Assembly (NCBI GenBank): GCA_002409445.1
Contig: DHNJ01000235.1
Span: 1,335-15,589, forward strand
Length of the DNA: 14,255 bases
From: Armatimonadetes bacterium UBA5419
GTDB taxonomy: Bacteria > Armatimonadota > UBA10988
Reading direction: 5' to 3'
This document shows, piece by piece, positions 7,931 to 14,255 of the stretch (position 1 is its first letter; the number at the start of each line of letters is the position of its first letter). The notes under the pieces were generated by a model that worked only from the letters and a program-made list of their open reading frames with translations, was not told the DNA's origin and made no database searches. The position numbers and the translations under genes are program-made.

Positions 7931-9907
7931 CTAGTCAAACCCAAAGATCGGCGGGTTGATCGCGACGCCGGTCTGCCGCCCCCAGATGACCAAGACGGTC
8001 CACAGACAGGCCATCGTAAAGCTGCCCAGCGTCATGCCCAGGAAGAACGGCATCAGCTGGCGGTACAGCTTCATGCCGCCTGCGCGGAGGATGAAGCCCT
8101 TGATGCCCCAGGCGAGGAAGGCCGCGAACCAGAAGACGTTCATCGACCAGGCCGCATGCACCGCGTAGGCCAGCGGGTGCAGCGGGAAGCCAGCGAACAT
8201 CGAGCGCAGCACGACCAACGCCGTGGTCACGACGATGCCGAGCCCGAACATGCCGCCCGCCAGCGGCGGGTTGGTCACGCGGTTTTCGATCGCCGCCTGC
8301 GCGTTGGAGATGCGGCTCCAGACGTTGTTCGCCGGGTAGGCGAACAGGTTGACCTGCCCGTCACGGTGCGACAGCGTGAGGAAGAAGTAGGTCCCCGCGA
8401 CCAGCGCGATGACGATCGCCAGGAACGTCGGCAGCAGCAGCGACCGCGGCCGCACATGCAGGTCGCGGGCCATCTTCTGCGTGTCCATGAAGTTGGTCAG
8501 CAGCAGGCCGCGCGGGTCGCGCGCGAGGACCACATCGAGCAGCGCGATCATCGTGATGTTACGCGCGCCGAAGGTCGGCTGCTGGCGAAACATAACCAGG
8601 AAGTCGGTCGGTCGGAACGACGTCTCGGTCTGCAGGATGCCCGCCTCGCTGACCAGGCGGCCGAGGATGAAGCAGATCAGGAAGATGTACATCCCCATCT
8701 GCACCGTGGCGAAGCCCCAATCCAGCCCCGTCGTCCGCAGCCAGGCCAGGCTGCCGAGGAACGACAGCACCAGCCCCCAGACCGCCCAGCGGTATGGGAT
8801 GACCTCCTGCTCCGGCCCGTCGTCCAGGTCGCGGTCGGGCTTGAACAGCGTCCGCGCGACCCGCGAGAGGTGCGGCCAAGCCACGTAGACCAGGTAGATG
8901 AACAGCACGAAATGCGCGCCCATCGACTGGTAACCGCTGAACACAGACGGGTTGTGCGCGTTCATCGTCGGCGACTGGAAGCCCATCTGCACGAGGACCA
9001 TATCAAAGATGCGGCCGTACACATAGAACACCCAGAGGCTGAGCAATAAGTCGCCCGAGAGGAAATAGAAGAAACCGATCGCCTCGACCGAGAGGTTGAT
9101 CGGCGTGTACTGAATCGCGTTCCACGGCCGCGTGGTCAGGTAGTCGTTGATGACAATGCGCGTCGTCAGCCCCGGCACCGGCGGGAAGTTGGCGTGCAGC
9201 CCATTGACCAGGTACAAGACCGTCGGCACCGCGAACCCCGCCCACATCAGCCGGTCGCGGAAGAAAGGGCGTGACTGTTTCGAGTCGATCAGCGTCAGCG
9301 GTAGTGTGGTCAGCGGGAAGACAAGTTTTTCGTTGTCCTGCCACTGCCGCCGCAGGATGACCGCGATGCAGAAAAAGCAGACATAGACCAGCGCCAGCAG
9401 GCCCGACCACGAGAGCAGCGGCCCCAGCCACAGCGGCCAGACGACGAACGCGTTGCCCTCGGAGTAGTCCTTCGCGATACGCTGGCGCGGCGGGCCCTTC
9501 GGGTCATAGGCGACCAGCCAGTCGGGGATCGTGTCGGAGAAGGTCTCCATGACCAGGTTTTCCGCCGTTGCGCGATAGTTGGTCTCGATCAGCGGCGGAA
9601 TCAGCTTCTCGATCGTGCCGCGGCTGGACATCAGCACAGCGATCGTCAGCATCAGGTAAATCGGCAGCAGGTCGCGCGGTCCAAGGAACTCGCGGCGGGT
9701 GACACGGCTGATCAGGCTGCCCGCGGCGATGACCAGCAGGAGCGCCCCGATCGCGGGCGGCGGGAGCTGCAAAATGCCAATCTGCACCGTCTTGGCGACC
9801 ATGTCGCCATAGACCGTAAGATACGCAAACGCCACGCAGAGGGGAATCGCGATGACCAGCGCACGCAGCCGCAAGCCCGTCGGTAGATTCTGTACCGGCT
9901 GCTCCAC
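7931..9907 (-). CDS. Polytopic membrane protein, DUF6785/DUF6784-like (oligopeptide-transporter-like fold suspected)
   Basis: 658 residues with about 13-14 hydrophobic segments, so an inner-membrane protein. The segments fall in two halves: five or more before residue 250, a central group around GFFYFLSGDLLLSLWVFYVY and HFVLFIYLVYVAW, then a C-terminal group ending WTVLVIWG. Conserved-looking loops include RRQWQDNEKLVFPLTTLP after the first half, MGFQSPTMNAHNPSVFSGYQ, and LVSEAGILQTETSFRPTDF. From memory this matches proteins annotated DUF6785 plus DUF6784, frequent in Armatimonadota and related phyla and distantly like OPT peptide transporters. The substrate is unknown. The GTG at 9907 is preferred because GGGAG stands 8 bases before it. 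The in-frame GTG at 9916 would overlap that site and is the alternative. First gene of the unit with ppk1 and the propeller, behind a clear promoter. Confidence 0.75.
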   Translation of the reverse strand: MEQPVQNLPTGLRLRALVIAIPLCVAFAYLTVYGDMVAKTVQIGILQLPPPAIGALLLVIAAGSLISRVTRREFLGPRDLLPIYLMLTIAVLMSSRGTIEKLIPPLIETNYRATAENLVMETFSDTIPDWLVAYDPKGPPRQRIAKDYSEGNAFVVWPLWLGPLLSWSGLLALVYVCFFCIAVILRRQWQDNEKLVFPLTTLPLTLIDSKQSRPFFRDRLMWAGFAVPTVLYLVNGLHANFPPVPGLTTRIVINDYLTTRPWNAIQYTPINLSVEAIGFFYFLSGDLLLSLWVFYVYGRIFDMVLVQMGFQSPTMNAHNPSVFSGYQSMGAHFVLFIYLVYVAWPHLSRVARTLFKPDRDLDDGPEQEVIPYRWAVWGLVLSFLGSLAWLRTTGLDWGFATVQMGMYIFLICFILGRLVSEAGILQTETSFRPTDFLVMFRQQPTFGARNITMIALLDVVLARDPRGLLLTNFMDTQKMARDLHVRPRSLLLPTFLAIVIALVAGTYFFLTLSHRDGQVNLFAYPANNVWSRISNAQAAIENRVTNPPLAGGMFGLGIVVTTALVVLRSMFAGFPLHPLAYAVHAAWSMNVFWFAAFLAWGIKGFILRAGGMKLYRQLMPFFLGMTLGSFTMACLWTVLVIWGRQTGVAINPPIFGFD

Positions 9908-9932
9908 GCGCCTCACTCCCTGGGAATGCCGG

Positions 9933-9962
9933 AGTATAGCAGACTTAGAGGCCCGCCGCCAA
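9933..9962 (-). promoter_or_regulatory. Promoter of the membrane protein - ppk1 - propeller unit
   Basis: On the minus strand TTGGCG (9962-9957, four of six matches to TTGACA), an 18-base spacer and TATACT (9938-9933, five of six matches to TATAAT), preceded by TGC as an extended -10. The -10 ends 25 bases before the GTG start, leaving a leader of about 20 bases. This is the best promoter in the window. Confidence 0.65.
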
Positions 9963-10179
9963 CCCGCGCGCCTGCCCGTGCAACGGACCCCCAGTTTGTA
10001 CCGCCGCCGCTCCGGCGGCAGCGTCGCGACACACCGTCGCTTGCCCGTCCCTGGCCGGGGCCCAAGAAGGACCGCCGGCGGCCGCGGCCTTCAGCAGCCA
10101 GGCGAAGCAACGGCCGGCCCCGCCGCATCCATTTGACAAACGCTCGCGCAGATCGCAAGTTTGCTCCACGGAGAGCTCC
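9963..10179. other. Divergent intergenic region with a GC hairpin and an isolated -35-like box
   Basis: The gap between the membrane protein start and the small secreted protein start is 272 bases, the longest non-coding stretch here; this entry covers the part beyond the promoter. It contains a 7-bp hairpin GCCGCCG-CTC-CGGCGGC (10003-10019) and a perfect TTGACA at 10133-10138 on the plus strand, but the -10 at 16-18 bases (for example CAAGTT) is poor. Short open frames on both strands lack coding character or clear start sites. I see no RNA gene or repeat in it. Confidence 0.5.
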
Positions 10180-10701
10180 ATGATCCATCGAAGCGTGTCT
10201 GCCGCGCTCCTCGGCGCGCTGTTGTTCATCCTCACCGCCCCACCCACGGCGGCCAAACCGTACGTCGTGCGCATGACGCTCGCCGGCGAACTGCTCGGCG
10301 GTGGCCAAGGCACCATCGCTGACACCCGCAGCGACTACCTGGTCACGCACTCCGGCGACTGCGACGGCGCACAACTGACGCTCCTGCTCAGCCCGCCGCG
10401 CTCCGGCCTAACCTGGGACCCAGACCGCCAGGCCCCACTCCCCCGCCTCCGCAGCGGCACCGGCGTGAACATCGGCGAGTCACCGCGGACCGTCATCCGC
10501 AAGCTCGGCCGCCAGCCCGACGAGATCGGGCACCTGGAGTGGTATGCACGCGGCACAACGACGTACACCTACCATGCCAAGATCAACTACCGCGGCGGCC
10601 CACGGGTCTACACCAAATACCGCGCTGAGTACACCTTCCGCAGCGGCCGGCTGTACTCGATCATGTACATCATCAGCACGGAGCACGGTTGCGACGGATA
10701 G
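10180..10701 (+). CDS. Small secreted protein of unknown family
   Basis: 173 residues. Residues 1-25 form a classical Sec signal peptide: basic start (H3, R4), hydrophobic core SAALLGALLFILTA (7-20) and a probable cleavage after TAA (23-25), giving a mature protein of about 148 residues. The mature part is polar, with many Tyr, Thr and Arg residues and beta-prone alternation near the end (YTYHAKINYRGG, TKYRAEYTFRSGRLYSIMY), so a small beta-rich domain is likely. Only two cysteines are present, C61 (GDCDG) and C171 (HGCDG). Both sit in near-identical GDCDG / HGCDG contexts and could form one disulfide joining start to end. There is no lipobox or anchor, so periplasmic or extracellular. GGAG lies 6 bases before the ATG. 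It stands alone between a divergent and a convergent gene. I do not recognise a family and give no function. Confidence 0.72.
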   Translation: MIHRSVSAALLGALLFILTAPPTAAKPYVVRMTLAGELLGGGQGTIADTRSDYLVTHSGDCDGAQLTLLLSPPRSGLTWDPDRQAPLPRLRSGTGVNIGESPRTVIRKLGRQPDEIGHLEWYARGTTTYTYHAKINYRGGPRVYTKYRAEYTFRSGRLYSIMYIISTEHGCDG

Positions 10702-10722
10702 GCGTCCGGCACCCCCAAACGC

Positions 10723-10754
10723 ACACCGCCGGCCCCTCGCGGAGCCGGCGGTGT
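10723..10754. terminator. Strong hairpin between convergent genes (bidirectional terminator candidate)
   Basis: Perfect 11-bp inverted repeat ACACCGCCGGC (10723-10733) / GCCGGCGGTGT (10744-10754) with a 10-base loop. It lies 21 bases after the secreted-protein stop and 24 bases beyond the oxidoreductase stop. An outer pairing CCAAAC (10715-10720) / GTTTGG (10764-10769) could lengthen it. There is no true T-run on either strand. Confidence 0.7.
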
Positions 10755-10778
10755 CGCAGTTGGGTTTGGCCCTAGCCG

Positions 10779-12116
10779 CTAGACTTCCCAGCCTTCGCGG
10801 TAGGTGCGGCCGACGTACTGGTTCAGCTCGGGCAGGTTGGTGCAGGTCATGTTCTGCACGTCCCACTCGACCTTCACGCCGACGCCCGCGCGCTGGGCCA
10901 GGTGGCCGGTCAGGGCGAAGGCGGTCAACGGCGCCGCGGCGTCGACGAAGTTGCTGACCGGGGTGCCGCCGTTCTTGATGCAGTAGAACAGGTCCTCGAT
11001 CGGCCCGCCGTGCGCGCGCGGGACCCACTTCTCGGGTTCGGCGAACTCGGCGTGGCCCTCGATCGGCAGCTGCCGCGCGGAGCTGGCCGTGCCGCCGGTC
11101 ATGTAGTAGCCCTTACCACCGAGGTAGTAGGTCTCCTCGCCCAGGTTCATCTCGCTGTCGGCAGCGATCTGCTTCATCGCGCCGCCCACGAGTCCGGTGT
11201 GGTCATAGACGTAGGACTTCAGCTCCGGCATGTCGTCGCGCGCGGGGATCGTGTAGACCACGACGTTGTCCTGGCTCCACCAGCCGTCGGCCCCGCCTGT
11301 GGTGTTCAGGCACTCGATCGTGTAGGTCGGCGCCTGGGCCACCTTCAGCGCGAAGAACAGGCAGTCGAGGTTGTGGCAAGCCATGTCGCCGATCGTGCCT
11401 GTGCCGAAATCGCGCCAGTTGCGCCAGCTGAACGGATGCAGTCCGTCATGGTACTCACGGTAGGGCGCCGGTCCGAGCCAGGTGTCCCAGTGCAGATTCG
11501 CCGGCGGCGCCTTGACCTCGGGCACACCGCCCTGACCGCCGAAGTTGCGGCCGAGGATCGTGTGCGTCTCGTACACGCCGCCAATCACCCCCGCCTGCAA
11601 GTACTCGATGGCCCGGCGCAGGGACTCACCGGTGTGGCCCTGGTTGCCCATCTGCGTCAGCACGCCGGTCTCGCCGGCGATGCGCGCCATCTCGTAGCAC
11701 TCACGAATGTTGTGGCCCATCGGCTTCTGCACGAAGACGTGCATGCCCGCGTTCATCGCGCGCACCGCGCACGGCGCGTGCTGGTGGTCCGGCGACGAGA
11801 TCAGGACGACGTCAATCTCGCCCTCCATCTCCTCGATCATCTGCCGATAGTCGGGGTACGCCCGCGGCACCGGGTGGCCCGCGTCCGTGACCCGCTTGAC
11901 CGCGCCGTCCAGCGTGTTCTGGTCCGCGTCGCAGAGCGCCACCGGCAACTCCTCGAGTGCGCGGTCCATGCCGTAGCCGCCCATGCCGCCCACGCCCACC
12001 ACGGCACAGCGCAGCTTCTGGTCCGCCTGGGCTCGCGCCCGCGACCCAACCATCATCGCGCCTGCCAGCAGCGTGGCCTGCGCCAAGAAGTGCCGTCGAT
12101 CAGAATGCTCGCCCAT
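10779..12116 (-). CDS. Tat-exported Gfo/Idh/MocA-family NAD(P)-dependent oxidoreductase
   Basis: 445 residues. The N-terminus has a twin-arginine signal, SDRRHFLAQAT (5-15, R7/R8) followed by the hydrophobic LLAGAMMVG and a likely cleavage near RARAQA (26-31). The protein should fold with its nucleotide in the cytosol and be exported. The Rossmann start is VVGVGGMGGYG (39-49). The family EKP motif appears as QKP (Q130-K131-P132), with K131 the expected catalytic lysine. The C-terminal alpha/beta domain has GDMACHNLD with H248, the usual catalytic or substrate-binding histidine. Relatives oxidise or reduce sugars, inositols or related polyols, and exported ones (such as glucose-fructose oxidoreductase) keep the cofactor tightly bound; the substrate here is unknown. 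The ATG at 12116 has AAAGGAG 8 bases before it; an upstream in-frame GTG (12134) overlaps that site and is rejected. Monocistronic, divergent from the antiporter. Confidence 0.9.
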   Translation of the reverse strand: MGEHSDRRHFLAQATLLAGAMMVGSRARAQADQKLRCAVVGVGGMGGYGMDRALEELPVALCDADQNTLDGAVKRVTDAGHPVPRAYPDYRQMIEEMEGEIDVVLISSPDHQHAPCAVRAMNAGMHVFVQKPMGHNIRECYEMARIAGETGVLTQMGNQGHTGESLRRAIEYLQAGVIGGVYETHTILGRNFGGQGGVPEVKAPPANLHWDTWLGPAPYREYHDGLHPFSWRNWRDFGTGTIGDMACHNLDCLFFALKVAQAPTYTIECLNTTGGADGWWSQDNVVVYTIPARDDMPELKSYVYDHTGLVGGAMKQIAADSEMNLGEETYYLGGKGYYMTGGTASSARQLPIEGHAEFAEPEKWVPRAHGGPIEDLFYCIKNGGTPVSNFVDAAAPLTAFALTGHLAQRAGVGVKVEWDVQNMTCTNLPELNQYVGRTYREGWEV

Positions 12117-12147
12117 ACTTCGGGCTCCTTTCACTCACCTCGAATCA

Positions 12148-12168
12148 CCCGCACGCTGTGCGCGCGGG
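12148..12168 (-). promoter_or_regulatory. Leader hairpin in the oxidoreductase mRNA
   Basis: On the minus strand CCCGCGCGC-ACA-GCGTGCGGG forms a 9-bp stem with one G-U wobble and a 3-base loop, ending 31 bases before the ATG. On the plus strand the same position is an A-C mismatch, so the structure fits minus-strand RNA. As DNA it is also a near-perfect dyad downstream of the promoter and could be an operator. It does not cover the ribosome binding site. Confidence 0.45.
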
Positions 12169-12179
12169 CCTTGGTGTCG

Positions 12180-12209
12180 AGTATAGCCAAAATCAACCCG
12201 CTAACGCAA
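12180..12209 (-). promoter_or_regulatory. Promoter of the Tat-exported oxidoreductase
   Basis: On the minus strand TTGCGT (12209-12204), an 18-base spacer and TATACT (12185-12180). It has the same -10 hexamer and spacer length as the promoter at 9933-9962. The predicted leader is about 57 bases and contains the hairpin at 12148-12168. Confidence 0.55.
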
Positions 12210-12248
12210 GCCTAACCTACGTCCATTCAGGCTGCCCGCGCACGCCCG

Positions 12249-12257
12249 TGGTATCAT
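12249..12257 (+). promoter_or_regulatory. Extended -10 promoter element of the antiporter gene
   Basis: TGG-TATCAT, a TGN extended -10 with five of six matches to TATAAT, ends 40 bases before the ATG at 12298. No good -35 is seen at 16-18 bases, as is common with extended -10 promoters. Confidence 0.5.
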
Positions 12258-12297
12258 TCCAGAGTCCTGTCGACACCCCCGAGCGAACCAGAGGCCT

Positions 12298-14031
12298 ATG
12301 GACTTCCCACCCATCCTGACCACCTTCGCCGCCGCGATTGTCGCGGCCACGTTCTTCGGCTGGGCCGCCGTGCGCATTGGCCTCTCTCCGCTCATCGGCT
12401 ACCTGCTCGCTGGCCTCGCCCTCGGCCCCGCTACCGGCGGCATCTCCGCCTCGCCCGAGATCGCCAAGCCGCTCGCCGATGTCGGCGTCGTGCTCTTGCT
12501 CTTCGGTGTCGGTCTCCATTTCAATATTGGTGACCTGATCGCCGTCGGCCGCCTCGCCGCGCCCGGCGCCCTGATCACCGCCGCGGTCGTCGGCACCGCC
12601 GCCTACCTCATCGGGCGCGCCTTCGGGCTGCCCGGCGTCGGCGCCGCCGCCTTCGCCCTCTGCCTGCTCGACGCCTCGACCGTGGTCATGAGCAAGCTGA
12701 TGACCGAGGAGGGCGAGCAGTCCTCGAAGCTGGGCCGCACGGCGGTCGGCTGGGTCGTCATGGAGGACCTGCTGGCGATCATCTTCCTGGCCATCCTCCC
12801 CGGCCTCGGCGGCGGCCTCGAGGGCGGCGCCGGTCAGCTGGTCGTCGGCATTCTCTGGGCCATGCTCAAGCTGGTCCTGCTCTTCGTCCTCGCCCGCTTC
12901 GTCATCCAGCACATCATCGTCTGGCTGCTGAGCACCGTCGTCCGCACCCACTCGCGCGAGCTGTTCACGCTGATGGTGCTGTCCATTGCCCTGATCATCG
13001 CGCTGGGTTCGGCCGCCGTCTTTGGCGCGTCGATGGAGCTCGGCGCGCTGCTGGCCGGCATGGTCGTCGGGCAGAGCACCTACGTCGCGCGCGCCGCCGC
13101 CGACGCCCTGCCCATGCGCGACGCCTTCGCCGCCCTGTTCTTCATCTCGGTCGGCATGCTGCTCTCGCCCACCGTCCTGGCCGAAAACTGGCAGCTCGCC
13201 CTCGCCGTGCTGGTCATCCTCTCGGTGATCAAACCGATCGTCGTCTTTGTTGCCGCCAAGCTGCTGCGCCAGAGCCCGAACATGGTTTACGGCTTGGCCG
13301 GCTCCGTCAGCCAGACCGCTGAGTTCGCCTTCATCATGGCCAGCGTCGCGGTCGCCAACGGCCTCTTCGGCGACGCGGCCCAAGCCGCCGCCGTGCAGGG
13401 CGCGATCGTCTCGGGTGCTATCCTCTCGGTCGCGCTGAACAAGCCGCTGTTCCTCTTCATGCGCAAGCTCGGCGCCGCCCGCGCCGCGGCCGCCGCCGCC
13501 CCCGACAACGGCGACATGGCGCCGGTGCGGCCCGACGAGGTCGCCGCGGTCGTCGTCGGTCACGGGCCCGTCGGCGAGGTCGTCACGACCATGCTGCGCC
13601 AGGCCGGCCTCGGTTCCGTCGTCATCGACCTCAACCCGACCACCGTCGAGCAACTGAACAGCGCCGGCCAGCCCGCCGTCTATGGCGACGTCGCCCAACC
13701 GGGCATCTTGGAGCACGCGGGCGCGCAGCACGCCGGCGCGCTGTTCTTCACCGCCGACATCGCCCCCAACGCCGAGGCAATCGCCTTCGCCCACGAGCTG
13801 AACCCCAACCTCCACGTCCTCGCCCGCGCCCGCTACACCGCCGACGTCGACACCTGGCGCGAAGCCGGCGCCGACCAGGTCGTCGTCAGCGAGGTCGAGG
13901 TCGCCCTGGCCATGATCGAGCACCTCCTCGTCCGCCTCGGCGCCAGCCCCGAAGCCATCGACCACGAACGCGACCGCGTCCGCGCCAAGCTCTGCCCCAT
14001 CACCCGCGACAAAGCCGCCGCGGCGGATTAG
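12298..14031 (+). CDS. CPA2-family K+(Na+)/H+ antiporter with C-terminal RCK (TrkA-N) domain, Kef/YbaL-like
   Basis: 577 residues in two modules. Residues 1 to about 395 are an Na+/H+ exchanger domain with about 12-13 membrane segments. It starts FAAAIVAATFFGWAAVRIGL and contains GYLLAGLALGP (34-44) and LADVGVVLLLFGVGLHF (59-75), typical of CPA2. Membrane acid D157 in VVMEDLLAI aligns with the conserved Asp of KefC (D156). The segment before it reads LLDASTVVMSKL where KefC has an SSTA-type motif. Later KLLRQSPNMVYGLAGSVSQ and TAEFAFIMASVA match the family. Residues about 417-530 are a cytosolic RCK domain with VVVGHGPVGEVV (GHGPVG 421-426) and IDLNP, so NAD(H) or nucleotide control of transport is expected. 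The role is monovalent cation efflux in exchange for protons. The C-terminus is shorter than in KefB/C, closer to YbaL. The ribosome site before the ATG (AGAGG, 3-base gap) is poor, but family alignment supports this start. The next gene starts 39 bases downstream. Confidence 0.9.
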   Translation: MDFPPILTTFAAAIVAATFFGWAAVRIGLSPLIGYLLAGLALGPATGGISASPEIAKPLADVGVVLLLFGVGLHFNIGDLIAVGRLAAPGALITAAVVGTAAYLIGRAFGLPGVGAAAFALCLLDASTVVMSKLMTEEGEQSSKLGRTAVGWVVMEDLLAIIFLAILPGLGGGLEGGAGQLVVGILWAMLKLVLLFVLARFVIQHIIVWLLSTVVRTHSRELFTLMVLSIALIIALGSAAVFGASMELGALLAGMVVGQSTYVARAAADALPMRDAFAALFFISVGMLLSPTVLAENWQLALAVLVILSVIKPIVVFVAAKLLRQSPNMVYGLAGSVSQTAEFAFIMASVAVANGLFGDAAQAAAVQGAIVSGAILSVALNKPLFLFMRKLGAARAAAAAAPDNGDMAPVRPDEVAAVVVGHGPVGEVVTTMLRQAGLGSVVIDLNPTTVEQLNSAGQPAVYGDVAQPGILEHAGAQHAGALFFTADIAPNAEAIAFAHELNPNLHVLARARYTADVDTWREAGADQVVVSEVEVALAMIEHLLVRLGASPEAIDHERDRVRAKLCPITRDKAAAAD

Positions 14032-14042
14032 CGCACCGCACC

Positions 14043-14051
14043 TGCTACACT
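14043..14051 (+). promoter_or_regulatory. Putative extended -10 element of the last gene
   Basis: TGC-TACACT ends 19 bases before the ATG at 14071, in the 39-base gap after the antiporter stop. The hexamer differs by one base from the TATACT of two other promoters here. The gene may also be read through from the antiporter, as there is no terminator-like hairpin between them. Confidence 0.35.
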
Positions 14052-14070
14052 GCCGGCGGGAGCACCGCTG

Positions 14071-14255
14071 ATGACCGCTGTTGTCCTGCTGCTCGCCGTA
14101 CTGGCCGGGCCCGTGCAGCTCGGGGACCAGCCGCGCGCCACGACGGCGCCCGCGCCGCCGCCGCCGTGGCACATCGTGCGGCAGCCGGCGGGGCGGGGCA
14201 GCGTCGACTACACGGTCAGCCTCCGCCACCCCGCCGCGCCCGCGCCGCTGACCTG
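14071..14255 (+). CDS. Secreted protein, N-terminal fragment cut by the window edge
   Basis: Sixty-one codons are visible before the window ends. The ATG is preceded by GGGAG with an 8-base gap. The N-terminus MTAVVLLLAVLAGPVQLG is a short signal-peptide-like hydrophobic stretch with no basic residue before it. Next comes an Ala/Pro-rich segment (TTAPAPPPPWH) resembling a linker, then the start of a domain with beta-like text (GSVDYTVSLRHP). No family is recognisable from this much. The ribosome site and signal-like start support a real gene. Confidence 0.6.
   Translation, partial: MTAVVLLLAVLAGPVQLGDQPRATTAPAPPPPWHIVRQPAGRGSVDYTVSLRHPAAPAPLT

Noticed and set aside
10133..10138. Perfect TTGACA box on the plus strand before the small secreted protein, considered as a full promoter.
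   Set aside because: No acceptable -10 hexamer lies 16-18 bases downstream (best CAAGTT), so it is only noted in the intergenic entry.
9913..10374. Short open frames on both strands in the gap before the small secreted protein (9913-10374 and 9945-10325 minus; 9852-10136 and 9926-10183 plus).
   Set aside because: They have low-complexity Arg/Pro/Ala composition, overlap the membrane protein start or the signal-peptide gene, and lack good ribosome sites.
14149..14165. CCG-repeat run near the right edge, considered as a microsatellite.
   Set aside because: It is a short in-frame proline run in the linker of the last gene and not long enough to call a repeat element.
12217..14229. A 670-codon open frame on the minus strand opposite the antiporter.
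   Set aside because: In-register shadow of the antiporter codons, very rich in Gly, Asp, Glu and Gln. The plus-strand frame is a clear CPA2 antiporter.

Overview
This is a strongly GC-rich chromosomal window from a free-living-type bacterium. Three gene types point away from Proteobacteria and Actinobacteria: a DUF6785/DUF6784-like polytopic membrane protein, a BNR_4-type beta-propeller, and a Tat-exported Gfo/Idh/MocA oxidoreductase. This mix is typical of Armatimonadota, Planctomycetota, Hydrogenedentota and Poribacteria-like lineages. The phylum cannot be fixed from the sequence alone. I see no rRNA, tRNA, CRISPR array, insertion sequence, phage gene or integration scar. The plus strand looks C-rich along its whole length, on genes of both orientations, and six of the ten genes lie on the minus strand.

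Layout. (1) 1-3189, minus strand: a zinc-dependent alcohol dehydrogenase-like gene, then 36 bases downstream a zinc-ribbon / class III cyclase / ATPase signalling protein that runs off the left edge. (2) 3287-4384, plus strand: a baeRF (bacterial release-factor-like) protein, divergent from the dehydrogenase. (3) 4483-9907, minus strand: a tight three-gene unit in transcription order membrane protein, polyphosphate kinase ppk1, secreted BNR_4 propeller. Gaps are 30 and 10 bases, and the ppk1 stop codon lies inside the ribosome binding site of the propeller gene. (4) 10180-10701, plus strand: a small secreted protein of unknown family. (5) 10779-12116, minus strand: the Tat-exported oxidoreductase. 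(6) 12298-14031, plus strand: a CPA2 (Kef/YbaL-like) monovalent cation/proton antiporter with an RCK domain. (7) 14071 to the right edge, plus strand: the start of another secreted protein.

Regulation. Both convergent gene pairs are separated by long GC hairpins with a GCCGGC core and no U tract. Five transcription units have a -10 element of similar form, a TGN or GGN step followed by YAYMMT such as TATACT, 19 to 63 bases before the start codon. The oxidoreductase mRNA has a 9-bp hairpin in its leader.

How the genes may work together. There is no clear single pathway. The themes are export (three or four proteins with signal peptides), carbohydrate-type chemistry (propeller, oxidoreductase, dehydrogenase) and energy or stress physiology (polyphosphate, cyclic nucleotide, cation antiport, ribosome-linked baeRF). 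The most unusual arrangement is the coupled membrane protein - ppk1 - propeller unit. The long open frames antisense to nearly every gene are codon-usage shadows, not genes.
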